Below are positions 1 through 9,147 of a stretch of 64,000 bases of DNA, in pieces. The translations under genes and the position numbers were made by a program. Source of the stretch: an uncultured Eubacterium sp. Its GTDB lineage: Bacteria > Bacillota > Clostridia > Lachnospirales > Lachnospiraceae. Position 1 is the stretch's first letter. Each line of letters starts with the position of its first letter. The stretch spans positions 1-64,000 of the forward strand of contig CAJUIL010000002.1 of NCBI GenBank assembly GCA_910586225.1, written 5' to 3'. Under the pieces are notes generated by a model that did no database searches, was not told the DNA's origin, and saw nothing but the letters and a program-made list of their open reading frames with translations.

Positions 1-77
1 GAGCGCTTTGAAACCACAGTGTTTTCAAGGGCTGTGAGTTTCCGAGAGTACTCTAATATATAATGGAGGGATGCAGC

Positions 78-1214
78 ATGAATGAAAGGATAGAATGCGT
101 GAGGATACGGTGGATTGAATTTGAAAATTTAAAAACAGGTCTTAAAATCGAAAGGGTAAATTTTAACCAAGACATTACGTTGCTGGTTGGATTATCTGGT
201 GTAGGGAAAACGCAAATTCTTAATGCGGTGGAATATTCATTGAACCTTGCGGTTGATAAGGATGTAATTATGCGTCCTTATCGTGTCGGGCTGGGTATTT
301 TGGTTCATGATGATGAGTATGAATGGTTTTATGAAATTAATGAGATAGGTAAAGATGAATTAATTATCAATGAAGAAAGCGGGTATGAATTTTCATTTGA
401 AAAACTTTTGTGTAATGGGAAAATTATTTTTGAAAGAAAAAATGAGAAGGTAAGTGTAATTGGATATGATAAAGTTCCACAGCCAAAAAAGGATGAAAGT
501 TTAATTTTGCAATATTCAGAAGATGAAAATTTTGAGAATTTGATTTCCGGGATTCGCAAATTGTATTCTGTAGAAATCGAATTAGCAGTTAGAGGCGGAA
601 TACGGAGTGAGAGTTTTAGTCGCTTAAAGTCTAAAGTGATAGATACCATCAAAAATGAAAAAAATGTAGATTTTAAAGCATTTAGTCATCTCCCGGTGGC
701 ATTAAAATTGCATATTGCAAAAAGATATTATCCTGAATTATATATTAAAATTTTTGAGGCCGTGAAGGAATTATTTATCGAAATTGAAGACATAGATGTA
801 GAGGAAGATAGCATAAGGGAAATGTATTTGGTATCCGTTCAAGTATATGGCAAAAAACTATTACAACATGATATTTCAAATGGAATGTTAAAAACGATAT
901 ATTACATTGTTGAATTGTTCACAATGTCGAAAGATTCTCTAGTGCTAATTGATGAATTTGAAAATGGTTTGGGAGTAAATTGCATTGATTTGCTTTCTGA
1001 ATTAATGTTATCAGAACGAAATGATCTTCAATTTATTATAACTAGTCATCACCCTAAAATTATTAATGCTATTGATAAGGATAAATGGAGAATTATTGAT
1101 AGAGATAATTGCATAGTAAAAAATAGTGGTAGTTCGGACTATGGGATAGGAAATAGTCAACATGATGCCTATTTCAATTTGATAAATAGATGGGAATTTG
1201 AGGGAAAGATATAA
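78..1214 (+). CDS. AAA/RecF-like ATP-binding protein
   Basis: 378-residue protein of the AAA_21 / ABC-type ATP-binding family. Residues 38-45 read GLSGVGKT (Walker A). Around residues 287-297 lies LVLIDEFENGLG (Walker B with an acidic pair), and FIITSHHPKI a little later supplies the switch histidine. The start is placed at 78 because GGAGGG ends 7 bases before it; an in-frame ATG at 63 has no ribosome site. Proteins of this kind hydrolyse ATP and often work with a nuclease or other effector in defence or repair, but the next intact gene downstream is unrelated and nothing upstream is visible. It is much more AT-rich than the core genes of the window, which suggests transfer. The exact role is unknown. 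Confidence 0.75.
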   Translation: MNERIECVRIRWIEFENLKTGLKIERVNFNQDITLLVGLSGVGKTQILNAVEYSLNLAVDKDVIMRPYRVGLGILVHDDEYEWFYEINEIGKDELIINEESGYEFSFEKLLCNGKIIFERKNEKVSVIGYDKVPQPKKDESLILQYSEDENFENLISGIRKLYSVEIELAVRGGIRSESFSRLKSKVIDTIKNEKNVDFKAFSHLPVALKLHIAKRYYPELYIKIFEAVKELFIEIEDIDVEEDSIREMYLVSVQVYGKKLLQHDISNGMLKTIYYIVELFTMSKDSLVLIDEFENGLGVNCIDLLSELMLSERNDLQFIITSHHPKIINAIDKDKWRIIDRDNCIVKNSGSSDYGIGNSQHDAYFNLINRWEFEGKI

Positions 1215-1368
1215 TGAATTTTTATTTTTATTAGAAGATGAGGCGTGTTTCAAATGGTGTTGACAAAATATAAAAAAAGAGCACACAATCCCTATCCATG
1301 TTAAAATAGAAGTGATAACATCATAACGAAGACGCATATTTATATATGACTATGAAGCAGGCGGGGAG

Positions 1369-2310
1369 ATGATACATATGCAGTTGTTTTTATTTGAGTG
1401 TAAATTAATTGCAAAACATAAATTATATGTTTTTTTCTGCTTGGTTCTTGTATTTTTATTTGTACTCATGGCACGGCCTTTTTCTATGGGGAAAAATTTA
1501 GAACCATTAGATGAAATGCATGTACTTGTTCATACTTGTGGCCATGCCCCTGGGTGGCACAAACGATCATGAAGGCATAACTTTCATATTTTGCTGGAAG
1601 ATAGTACGAAAGAATATATAGAGAATGAGTATATGATGCAACTGATAGAGATTAGTATGCATAAAGAAGAAATTGATTTTTTGCAGCAGCATGCACGTGT
1701 GGAGGTGTCCGTCACACAGAAAAATGCGATGCAGCAGATGATTCAAAAAGTGCTTCGTGCAATAGGTAATGGAAGCTATACAAGAGAACAGGTATTATCA
1801 TGGGAGACAGAAATCTTTCAAAAGAAGCCAATTTATTTAACCCGTAAGGAATTGGATGAAATACTTGATGAAGTAAATGAACTTCCTGGTGGTTATACAC
1901 ATTTCAGTGAAGACAATAAATATGGCAACTATAGGGAAGCATGCTATGAACAAGGCGGCTATAATCAAATTTTTCAAAATATAATCGAAGGTAAGAATAT
2001 TTCAAGGGTGTCGTTATCAGAAGCGGTAAAAAGATATGATGCAGAAGTAGAAAAGACATTCTATACGGGTATGTTTGCACCGTATTTATGCGATAAGCTT
2101 GGAAGGATACTTTGTCTGTCTGCTTCTTTTGTGCTTGCAGTTTTTCAGATATGTTTATCATCGGGGACAAGAGACATGTTAGCAATGCGGTCAATTTCAA
2201 CAATAAAATTTTTAGGAATCAAATATGCCAGCATGGTTTTTACGAAGTTTTTGCCGGTTTTTCTTTTAATAGTGATTACAAACATAAAAGTATGTTTACA
2301 GGGAATGTAA
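1369..2310 (+). pseudogene. Broken ABC-2 type permease
   Basis: The reading frame starts with a typical ABC-2 permease N-terminus: a short cytoplasmic stretch, then a hydrophobic helix at about residues 18-36. It is interrupted by an in-frame TGA at 1570-1572 and then continues open to 2310 in the same frame. The second part holds a long polar, helix-rich extracellular-type domain followed by two hydrophobic segments, and then stops. The five or six transmembrane helices expected of an intact permease are not all present, so the 3' end is also lost. Just before the TGA, another frame (about 1512-1620) reads plausibly as membrane protein, so a pair of frameshifts is possible instead of a point mutation. 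No ATPase partner is adjacent. I read this as a decayed gene. Confidence 0.6.
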
Positions 2311-2334
2311 TGACTTCTGAAAGGAGTATATCGC

Positions 2335-2577
2335 ATGGTGAGCATTAAAGACTGGGTAACTGGCAGACTGGGTTATAATTCCGAAAATAACAGGTATAGG
2401 CTTCTTATATCTGATTTATGGGAGCATGATGGATTTCATTGTGGAGAGGGATTACAGGTTAAGATAGATGATAAATGGATTGATACCCGTATGGAAATGG
2501 GGATTGATGGAAAATGGTATTTAGTGGAAATGCCATATTACGGAGATTTAGAGCACATACAGGCAAGGATTATGTAG
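2335..2577 (+). CDS. DUF5348-like small protein
   Basis: An 80-residue protein preceded by AAAGGAG about 10 bases before the ATG. Its sequence fits the DUF5348 pattern: a short arginine/tyrosine strand, then HCGEGLQVKIDDKWIDTRME and WYLVEMPYYGDL near the C-terminus. Such proteins are small beta-rich domains of unknown function that are common on plasmids and integrated elements of Firmicutes. That context agrees with the decayed accessory genes around it. The family assignment comes from motif memory only, so it is moderately sure; no biochemical function can be stated. Confidence 0.55.
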   Translation: MVSIKDWVTGRLGYNSENNRYRLLISDLWEHDGFHCGEGLQVKIDDKWIDTRMEMGIDGKWYLVEMPYYGDLEHIQARIM

Positions 2578-2625
2578 TGGGTGGAAAAATAAAGTGCCTC
2601 ATATTGAGACGGAAAGGAAAACGTA

Positions 2626-2967
2626 ATGAAGAAAGTTGACAATAAGAACTGGAACTGGAAAATTATTGCAGAAGAAAATGGAAAACAGGTATTTTCTAAT
2701 TTCTGTCCGAATGAAGCAATAGGGGATATATTAAAAATTATTGCTATCGTCAACAAAAAACAGTTTATACCTGATGAAGCAATCGTTGAGATGTTGAAGA
2801 AGCTTCTTGAAAAGCAGATTATTATATCAAAAGAAACGATTTCCAATCTTACCGGCATGAGTGAAGAATATATAACGAAAATTCTATCGGGAGATATAGA
2901 GCCTACAGAAGCAAAAAAAGTGATTGCTTTAACTGAAATAGTTGCAAGATTATGTATTATGCAGTAA
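2626..2967 (+). CDS. Hypothetical protein
   Basis: A 113-residue soluble protein that I do not recognise. GGAAAGG lies about 10 bases before the ATG. The C-terminal half has the look of a small helix-turn-helix, with ISNLTGMSEEYITKILSGD at about residues 73-91, where a second helix could contact DNA. The N-terminal 30 residues are polar and tryptophan-rich (NKNWNWKI). It sits 48 bases after the DUF5348-like gene on the same strand and ends at a strong bidirectional terminator, so the two are probably co-transcribed. A regulatory role is possible but unproven. Confidence 0.45.
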   Translation: MKKVDNKNWNWKIIAEENGKQVFSNFCPNEAIGDILKIIAIVNKKQFIPDEAIVEMLKKLLEKQIIISKETISNLTGMSEEYITKILSGDIEPTEAKKVIALTEIVARLCIMQ

Positions 2968-3000
2968 TAAAGAGTACCGATATAATATCGGTACTCTTTA
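2968..3000. terminator. Perfect 15-bp hairpin terminator, bidirectional
   Basis: Arms 2968-2982 and 2986-3000 are exact reverse complements with a 3-base loop (TAA). The outer part is A/T-rich (TAAA...TTTA), so it can end transcription in both directions between the convergent genes at 2626-2967 and 3030-3548. Confidence 0.8.
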
Positions 3001-3029
3001 TGAAGATACCACACTGTTTTTTTACAATA

Positions 3030-3548
3030 CTACCTTCGATAAACAAATGTGATGTAGGCTTCTGGAGAAACCACAAATTTATTTCCGGCGGCGTCAGTGG
3101 CAATGCCAGTCAATGTTGCTTTATAAACAACACCGTTACGCAGACCCATACCTGTTACATCTACAATGTTGCTTTCTGTACCGACACCAAATTCAGAACA
3201 TAATCCGGTACCTTTTAAAGCACCAGTTGAATATGTGGTAACGGTTACTTCTCCAACAAAAGTATATGGGAGAATGGTTGCAGGTTTTACGCTCCAAGCG
3301 ACATATTTTCCAGAGGACATATAATCAATCGTGCTTACTCCACCATTACCTTCAATGGTTTTGTATGGTGCAATGCCGTCTTGGTTTTCTACTGCAACAA
3401 TATCCATACCAAAAACGCCACTTTCGGTACTGGATTCCGTTTCAATAGGTGATACTTCTGCAGTTTCCGCAGCAAATGCTGTAACATTGAGTGAAAGTGC
3501 CATAGTAAAGGCACATACTAAAGATAATAATTTTTTCCATTTTTTCAT
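3030..3548 (-). CDS. Secreted hypothetical protein
   Basis: A 172-residue exported protein. The start is at 3548, where AGGTGG lies 6 bases upstream; a GTG 15 bases further out would put the ribosome site inside the gene. Residues 1-27 form a classical signal peptide (MKKWKK, hydrophobic core, then TAFAA as the likely cleavage site). The mature part begins with an acidic Ser/Thr/Glu-rich stretch, followed by about 110 residues of beta-rich, glycine-rich sequence (for example VGEVTVTTYSTGAL). There is no lipobox, sorting motif or catalytic motif. Function unknown; secretion is well supported. Confidence 0.6.
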   Translation of the reverse strand: MKKWKKLLSLVCAFTMALSLNVTAFAAETAEVSPIETESSTESGVFGMDIVAVENQDGIAPYKTIEGNGGVSTIDYMSSGKYVAWSVKPATILPYTFVGEVTVTTYSTGALKGTGLCSEFGVGTESNIVDVTGMGLRNGVVYKATLTGIATDAAGNKFVVSPEAYITFVYRR

Positions 3549-3740
3549 GGAAAACCACCTCACTTTCTCTACATTCCGTAGAAATAATATAAAACAAAAT
3601 GTTACAATTAGAATTATAGCACACTTCGTTGAAAAAATAAACTATATTTTTAAATCTGTGAACAAGCACCATTATTGCATTTGTGAGGCAAAAACCAGCT
3701 GAAGCTAAGGAAGAAAAAGTGAAAAGGCGGGGAAGTGTAT

Positions 3741-4679
3741 ATGATATTAAGCGTAAGCAGAAGAACGGATATTCCCAACTATTATTCCGATTGGTTTGTC
3801 AATCGGATAAAGGAAGGATTTGTATATGTGCGAAATCCTATGAACGCGCATCAGATCAGTAGAATAGAATTATCGCCGGATGTTGTAGATTGTATTGTAT
3901 TTTGGACGAAGAATCCTGCGAATATGATGGAAGGGTTAGAGCATCTGCGGGAATATGCATATTATTTTCAATTTACGCTTACAGGCTATGGGAAGGATAT
4001 GGAACCAAACCTTCCAGATAAAAGAAAAGAGTTGATACCAACGTTTCAAAGGTTGTCTGAAAAAATAGGGAAGGAAAAAGTGATATGGAGATATGACCCT
4101 ATTTTGCTCAATGGCAGATATACGATGGAGTATCATTTAAAGGCATTTGAAGAAATAGCGCATGAGCTTTCCGGCTATACCGAAAAGGTAGTGATCAGTT
4201 TCGTTGATTTCTATACCAAAATACAACATCATATGAAACAGCTTGGCGTCAGGCAGATGACAAAGGAGGAAATGATCACGCTGGCACGAAGCATGGTACA
4301 GAGTGCGGCCAAATATCACTTGGGCATGGAAACCTGTGCAGAGCAGATCGATCTCCAGCATATGGGCATTTCGCATGGCAGTTGTATTGACAAAAAGCTG
4401 GTTGAAAGAATTGTCGGTTGTAAGCTGTCCGCTGAGAAGGACAAAAATCAGCGAAACGACTGCGGATGCGTGGAAAGTGTGGAGATAGGTGCTTATCACA
4501 CTTGTCTTAATGGATGCAGGTATTGTTATGCAAATTTAAATGATGCTATGGTACGGGAGAATGTGAAACGGTATGATCCATATTCGGAGCTATTGTGCGG
4601 ATGCTGTGCGCCGGATGATAGGGTTACGGATAGGAAGATGAGATCATGGAAAGATATCCAGATTAGTTTTGGATGGTGA
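3741..4679 (+). CDS. DUF1848 family protein
   Basis: A 312-residue protein of the DUF1848 family. It opens with the family's hallmark ILSVSRRTDIPNYYSDWF and contains VFWTKNPANM and VIWRYDPILL. The C-terminal third holds clustered cysteines: GCVESVEIGAYHTCLNGC followed by RYCYAN, then LCGCC. This pattern suggests a bound metal or an iron-sulfur cluster. The family's reaction is not established as far as I know. The start is the ATG at 3741 rather than the GTG at 3735, because the GGGG ribosome site sits 8 bases from the ATG. A near-intact gene among broken neighbours, it may belong to the host chromosome. Confidence 0.75.
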   Translation: MILSVSRRTDIPNYYSDWFVNRIKEGFVYVRNPMNAHQISRIELSPDVVDCIVFWTKNPANMMEGLEHLREYAYYFQFTLTGYGKDMEPNLPDKRKELIPTFQRLSEKIGKEKVIWRYDPILLNGRYTMEYHLKAFEEIAHELSGYTEKVVISFVDFYTKIQHHMKQLGVRQMTKEEMITLARSMVQSAAKYHLGMETCAEQIDLQHMGISHGSCIDKKLVERIVGCKLSAEKDKNQRNDCGCVESVEIGAYHTCLNGCRYCYANLNDAMVRENVKRYDPYSELLCGCCAPDDRVTDRKMRSWKDIQISFGW

Positions 4680-4719
4680 ATCTGGAAATGGAGGATAAAA
4701 ACAATGGCAGACCAACAGG

Positions 4720-5622
4720 TTGTTGATGCAATGTGGGATGATTCCTTTTGTGCTGGACTTTGTAAACAGCTATAAAGCTATAAAGTCTGCATTTGCCCCA
4801 TACTACACGACGACACTTCTCTCAAATTCTGTTACACCAAATGCGGTTTATGATTTAGAAGCGAAGATAGATGCCTATGCAATTTTTGATCCGTCAGATA
4901 TAGAAGCAGCGACTGACATTTTATATTCACAGAAGGTTACTGGTAAGCAGAAGCAGCGGTTGATCTTTTTTCTCCAAAAGAGCAAAAAGCTGCTGGAGCA
5001 TTACGATTATCGTACACAAAGGGAATGTGTTTCGGTAATGCGCAGCTTTGTGCGTTTCTATGAGTTTTTGCTGCAAGTATCAAGCTTTGAAGATACAGAA
5101 ATCCATAAGAAGTACCATTTTATTTCTTATTTGCTCTCTTACATTAATATCAAGCAGCCGGGCGCTGGATTTAATCTGGATGGAAAAATTAAAGCCACAA
5201 ATTTTGTGCAGAAGAAAGGTGAAGAACATTCTACGCCGGGATTGGCAGCAAGTCCAGTGATCAAGCTTCCGACAGCAGAACATTTCGGACTTACGGAAGA
5301 TAAAGAAAAAAGGTTGTCTGAGATTATTGATGAAATTAACAGCCGCACTGGCAAGAATTATGACAATGATGTTGTGGTAAAGGCGATGCTTCAGATACGG
5401 GATATTTTAATGAAGTCCGATAGGCTGAAAACAAGTGCGAAAAATAATACACAGAAAGACTTTGAATTTTCATATTTTGATGACATTGACGATGCTCTTA
5501 TCGAGGGGCTTTCTCAAAACCAGGACTTCTTTTCCTTATTGTTGTCAAATGATGAGATGAAGCATCAGGTGCTTGGTATTTTCTCTGGTGAGATATATGA
5601 GAGTCTGCGAGAAGCTAAGTAA
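4720..5622 (+). pseudogene. hsdR: Type I restriction HsdR, C-terminal remnant
   Basis: 300 codons that match only the C-terminal end of type I restriction-modification subunit R: VLDFVNSYKAIKSAFAPYY, then TTLLSNSVTPNAVYDLEAKI, FVRFYEFLLQVSSFED and the closing helical segment. The N-terminal nuclease and the DEAD-type helicase motor, about 700 residues, are missing, and there is no hsdM or hsdS nearby. Just upstream, a well-placed GGAGG at 4690-4694 introduces a different frame (ATG 4704, 23 codons to a TAA), so the junction near 4730 looks like a deletion or recombination scar. The fragment cannot restrict DNA. The remaining frame is open, so decay may be recent. Confidence 0.7.
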
Positions 5623-5720
5623 AAGCGGTGCATTACAATTCCTGAAATGGCCTGTAATAGCCCATGTTTCAAATTGATTTTTCATGCCGCGGTGCTATAC
5701 TATAGCTAAAGATACGCTTT

Positions 5721-5954
5721 GTGACGCAGGATTTTAAGGACCGGACGCTGTTTCATAACCCAGAGTGGACGGCGGAGGTTTTTGTCAATCTGTTTGAAAA
5801 TGCGATCAAGTATTCGCCGGCAGGCAGTCAGGCGGAAATAGGTGTGCAGACTTATGAGCTATATAGTGTAGTGCAGGTGAGCGATCATCGTATCGGTATT
5901 TCTAAAAAGGAGGTAGATAAGACAGATACGTGCGGATGGACAGATCACTTGTAA
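5721..5954 (+). pseudogene. Histidine kinase HATPase fragment
   Basis: A 77-codon open frame that begins in the middle of a sensor kinase ATP-binding domain: EWTAEVFVNLFENAIKYSP is a clear N-box and VVQVSDHRIGISKKEVDK matches the G1 region. The first glycine expected in G1 (DxGxG) is replaced by arginine. The G2 box and C-terminus are lost after about residue 68, where the frame runs into unrelated sequence. No dimerisation domain precedes it. The following intact response regulator and kinase suggest that an older kinase of the same type was deleted or exchanged here. Confidence 0.6.
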
Positions 5955-5989
5955 GAAAACTGTAAGATTTTTCTCCACACTTTTGTAAG
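5950..5989 (+). promoter_or_regulatory. TGTAAG direct repeats, likely response-regulator box
   Basis: TGTAAG occurs at 5950-5955, 5961-5966 and 5984-5989. The first two are 11 bases apart and the third is 23 bases after the second, about one and two helical turns. OmpR/PhoB-family regulators bind such direct repeats as tandem dimers. The position, 49-88 bases before the regulator gene, suits autoregulation. Confidence 0.5.
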
Positions 5990-6037
5990 GTTTTTTTACT
6001 AACATCATAGCAGGCGAGAAAAGGAGAGGACAATCAA

Positions 6038-6751
6038 ATGAAAAATGGACGCGTACTGGTTGTGGACGACGACAGGGAAATTGTAAAGGCAATCGCGATT
6101 TTGCTGGAGCAGGAAGGATATGAGGTGTTTCGTGCTTATGATGGAATGCAGGCGTTGGACGTACTTGCGCGGGAGCAGGTTCAGCTTGTGCTGATGGACG
6201 TGATGATGCCGAGGCTGGACGGGCTTTCCGCTGTGATGAAGATCCGTGAGCGGCGGAATATTCCGATCATCGTATTAAGCGCGAAAAGCGAGGAGACGGA
6301 TAAAGTGCTGGGACTTTCTATCGGTGCAGATGATTACGTCGCAAAGCCTTATAATCCTGCGGAACTGGCTGCGAGAGTCAAAAGCCACCTGCGCCGTTAT
6401 ATGAGCTTGGGTGATATTAACCACAGTCTGGCGGACGGGGAACTGCGCAATGGCAGACTTGTTTACCGGACACAGGAGCATATGCTGTACGCGGACGGAG
6501 AGCCGGTGCGACTGACAGCGACTGAGACGAGGATCATGGAGCTTTTGATGCGCAACCCAGGCAGGATTTTTCCGGCGGAGGAAATATACCGTCGTGTTTG
6601 GGAGGAAGAAAGCTTTGCATCGGAGAATACGGTCATGGTGCATATCAGACGCATCCGGGAAAAGATTGAGCTAAATCCAAAGGAGCCAGAATATTTAAAG
6701 GTGGTGTGGGGAATTGGATACAAAATGGAAAAAAAGGAAAATCATTGTTAG
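6038..6751 (+). CDS. OmpR-family response regulator
   Basis: A 237-residue DNA-binding response regulator. The receiver domain (1-120) has the acidic pocket D10-D12, phospho-acceptor D54 in VLMDVMMP and conserved K103 in DDYVAKPY. The C-terminal winged helix (about 135-232) carries VRLTATETRIMELLMRNPG and the typical end VVWGIGYKME. GGAGAGG lies upstream. The sensor kinase gene overlaps its end by 38 bases, so the two are translated together. The arrangement and motifs resemble VanR-type systems, but no van genes follow, so the regulon is unknown. Confidence 0.9.
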   Translation: MKNGRVLVVDDDREIVKAIAILLEQEGYEVFRAYDGMQALDVLAREQVQLVLMDVMMPRLDGLSAVMKIRERRNIPIIVLSAKSEETDKVLGLSIGADDYVAKPYNPAELAARVKSHLRRYMSLGDINHSLADGELRNGRLVYRTQEHMLYADGEPVRLTATETRIMELLMRNPGRIFPAEEIYRRVWEEESFASENTVMVHIRRIREKIELNPKEPEYLKVVWGIGYKMEKKENHC

Positions 6752-9035
6752 CTTTGCAGTATTTTTTCTTGGCGTCAGTCTGCTGATCTTAAACGGTGCG
6801 GCGGTGGCGGAGCGTCTGTTATTTACGTACAGCTGGCGCGTGTCTGGAGTGGCTGGGCTTTTCAACCGTGATTATCAGGATACGGCCGGATTTCAGACGT
6901 ATATGCAGGATATGCTGGAAGATTTGCTTTCGATGGCATCTGAGGAGGGGCTGTGGGGCCAGGGGAAGGAACGTTCGGACGCTTATCATGAGGGCATCCG
7001 CAGAAATAAGAATGTGCTGTACCGGGTGGCGCGTACAGACAAGCAAGAGCTGTATTCCAACATGGACGGTATTTCATGGGACGATAGCCAAAAAAAGCTT
7101 CCGGACGGCTATAATTTTTGGATGGTTTTTGACGGCAAAAAAGTTACGGCGCAAAAGGACGGGCAGGAGATTTCCATTTATAAAGACGGGTACTATCAGG
7201 AGGACAGCCAGTGGTATGTGCCAGGATACCGGAATTTTACAGTGGATGACGATTGGGAAAATATCCGCGTTACGATGCTTGCAGCGAAAGATCCGGTCAG
7301 CTACTCGCATCTGGGAAAGCAGGGGTATATGCAGACTGGAACCGGCCTGTACTACCTTGCGCAGAATGTCAGCGAGGATTACAGCAAAATGCGCCGTGCG
7401 CTGGCCGGTCTGGCGGCGGGGGCAGTTTTCTTTGTGCTGTCACTGGCGCTTTGGAAAGAGAAGCGGGCCGCGGATGTAAGGATCGCGCGCTTTCTGGGAA
7501 GTGTTTGGTTTGAGCTGCGCCTGCTTGCGTTTTTGATGTGTGTGGTGGTATTGTCAGGGATAGGATACGAAGGGCTTGGGTTTGTGTATTATGACGATAC
7601 GGAGGCTGTTTCTGTTGAGGGCGGTGCAGATGTAAGAGGGCTTGAGGATGCGAAGGGAACGTACGCCCTGAGCGAGGAGCAGGATGTGGCCGAAAGCGAC
7701 GCATCTTGGCAGGAATGGGATATGCGGGCGGGAACGCACGGAGAATGGCTGGAAGCAACGGCAGAGCAGGAAGATACGGATGCATTTTGGACAGGGTGGA
7801 GCTCGGCTGCGAGCAGATGGCGCAGTACAGGAAGGGCATTGCTGTCTTGCCCGCTTTTGTTTGCTGGATGGTTCTGGCTGCTTTACCTGGCCGCTTTGGA
7901 TGTACGCAAAAATCGCCGGCGGATGCTGGAAGGCTGCATCAGCAAGTTTTTGCACAAGGCGCAAACGGCAAGCCTGCGCCAGCCGTATGCGGTGCAGCAG
8001 GTCAGGCGTTTCCGTCTGGCAGCCGCGGCAGGCATTGGAGCCTGTGCGGCGCAGCTGGTGATCACGCTGCTGCAGGGCGCTGGAATCGCAAGCGGAGCGG
8101 AGGCAGCATCAGCCCAGTGTTTGATACTGGCAGCGCTGTTTGTGGTATTTTACCGTTGTCTGTCGCGGGTCAGAGCGGAATCAGAGGAGATAGACCTGCT
8201 GGCGGAGCATATCCGCGCTGTGCAAAGCGGCGATTATGCTGAAAAAGAAAAGTTATCAGAGACTTCTGGCCTGCGCCCGCTTTCTGACAGCCTTTCCCAG
8301 ATCCGACAGGGGATGGAGCAGGCGGTAGGGGAGCAGCTAAGGAGCGAGCGTATGAAGGTGGAGCTGGTGGCAAATGTATCACACGACCTTAAGACGCCGC
8401 TGACCTCGATCATCAGTTATCTTGCGCTTTTAAAGCAGGAAGAGGAGCTGCCGGAGCATATACAGGATTATATCCGTATTTTGGATGAAAAGGCAGAGCG
8501 GCTGAACAGCATCGTAAAAGATGTATTTGCTGTCAGCAAAGCGGCGTCCGGGCAGCTTCCGGTGGAGATCAAGGAGCTGGATTTCGGAAAGCTGCTGCGC
8601 CAGACGCTAGCGGATATGCAGGAGCAGATCCAGGCAAGTACCATGACGGTAAAAACGGAGATCCCAACAGAAGCGGTGCTGATTCAGGCGGATGGGTCAA
8701 GGATGTACCGGGTATTTCAAAATCTGATCCAGAATGCGCTGTCGTATTCGCTGGATGGGTCGCGGATCTTTGTAGAGCTTGTGAAGGAAGGCGGCTTTGC
8801 GGTAGCAGATATTAAAAATATTTCACGTCAGGAGCTACGTGACGGAATAGATTTTACAGAACGGTTTGTACGCGCGGATGAAAGTCGTACGGACGGCGGA
8901 GCAGGACTGGGGCTTTCGATTGCAAAGAGCTTTACAGAAGCTTGCGGCGGCAGATTGACGCTGGAGACAAATGCAGATCTGTTTGTCGTCAGGGTGAGCT
9001 TTGCCTGCAGCGAAGCAAAGCCGCAGCAGGAATAA
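6714..9035 (+). CDS. Multi-TM sensor histidine kinase
   Basis: A 773-residue membrane kinase that starts with TTG inside the end of the regulator gene; GGTGGTGTGGGG lies just upstream. A first helix is at about residues 9-29. A roughly 200-residue extracytoplasmic domain follows, then several helices between about 228 and 485 with a second polar loop at about 290-365. The dimerisation box ANVSHDLKTPL has phospho-acceptor H557. FQNLIQNALSYS is the N-box and GGAGLGLSIAKSF the G2 box. The G1 glycine motif is weak (VADIKNIS). It is much longer than a usual VanS-like kinase (about 350-450) because of the extra extracellular and membrane parts. The signal sensed is unknown. Confidence 0.85.
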   Translation: MDTKWKKRKIIVSFAVFFLGVSLLILNGAAVAERLLFTYSWRVSGVAGLFNRDYQDTAGFQTYMQDMLEDLLSMASEEGLWGQGKERSDAYHEGIRRNKNVLYRVARTDKQELYSNMDGISWDDSQKKLPDGYNFWMVFDGKKVTAQKDGQEISIYKDGYYQEDSQWYVPGYRNFTVDDDWENIRVTMLAAKDPVSYSHLGKQGYMQTGTGLYYLAQNVSEDYSKMRRALAGLAAGAVFFVLSLALWKEKRAADVRIARFLGSVWFELRLLAFLMCVVVLSGIGYEGLGFVYYDDTEAVSVEGGADVRGLEDAKGTYALSEEQDVAESDASWQEWDMRAGTHGEWLEATAEQEDTDAFWTGWSSAASRWRSTGRALLSCPLLFAGWFWLLYLAALDVRKNRRRMLEGCISKFLHKAQTASLRQPYAVQQVRRFRLAAAAGIGACAAQLVITLLQGAGIASGAEAASAQCLILAALFVVFYRCLSRVRAESEEIDLLAEHIRAVQSGDYAEKEKLSETSGLRPLSDSLSQIRQGMEQAVGEQLRSERMKVELVANVSHDLKTPLTSIISYLALLKQEEELPEHIQDYIRILDEKAERLNSIVKDVFAVSKAASGQLPVEIKELDFGKLLRQTLADMQEQIQASTMTVKTEIPTEAVLIQADGSRMYRVFQNLIQNALSYSLDGSRIFVELVKEGGFAVADIKNISRQELRDGIDFTERFVRADESRTDGGAGLGLSIAKSFTEACGGRLTLETNADLFVVRVSFACSEAKPQQE

Positions 9036-9047
9036 CTCCGATAAATA

Positions 9048-9090
9048 AAAAGGGACAGGCAGTATCACGCGATAACTGACTGTCCCTTTT
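9048..9090. terminator. Hairpin terminator between convergent genes
   Basis: AAAAGGGACAGGCAGT at 9048-9063 pairs with ACTGACTGTCCCTTTT at 9075-9090, with a single mismatch. A/T at both outer ends makes it suitable for the plus-strand kinase gene and the minus-strand glycosidase gene. Confidence 0.8.
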
Positions 9091-9147
9091 GCAGCGTAAC
9101 AGACGGAACGTTATCGTCTGCTGCAACTACAAAAAACACGGTTCCTA

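Noticed and set aside
78..1214. AAA ATPase as part of a known defence system
   Set aside because: No second component (nuclease, reverse transcriptase or similar) is adjacent.
1570..1572. TGA in the ABC-2 permease as selenocysteine
   Set aside because: No SECIS-like element was seen, the protein is not a selenoprotein type and other damage is present.
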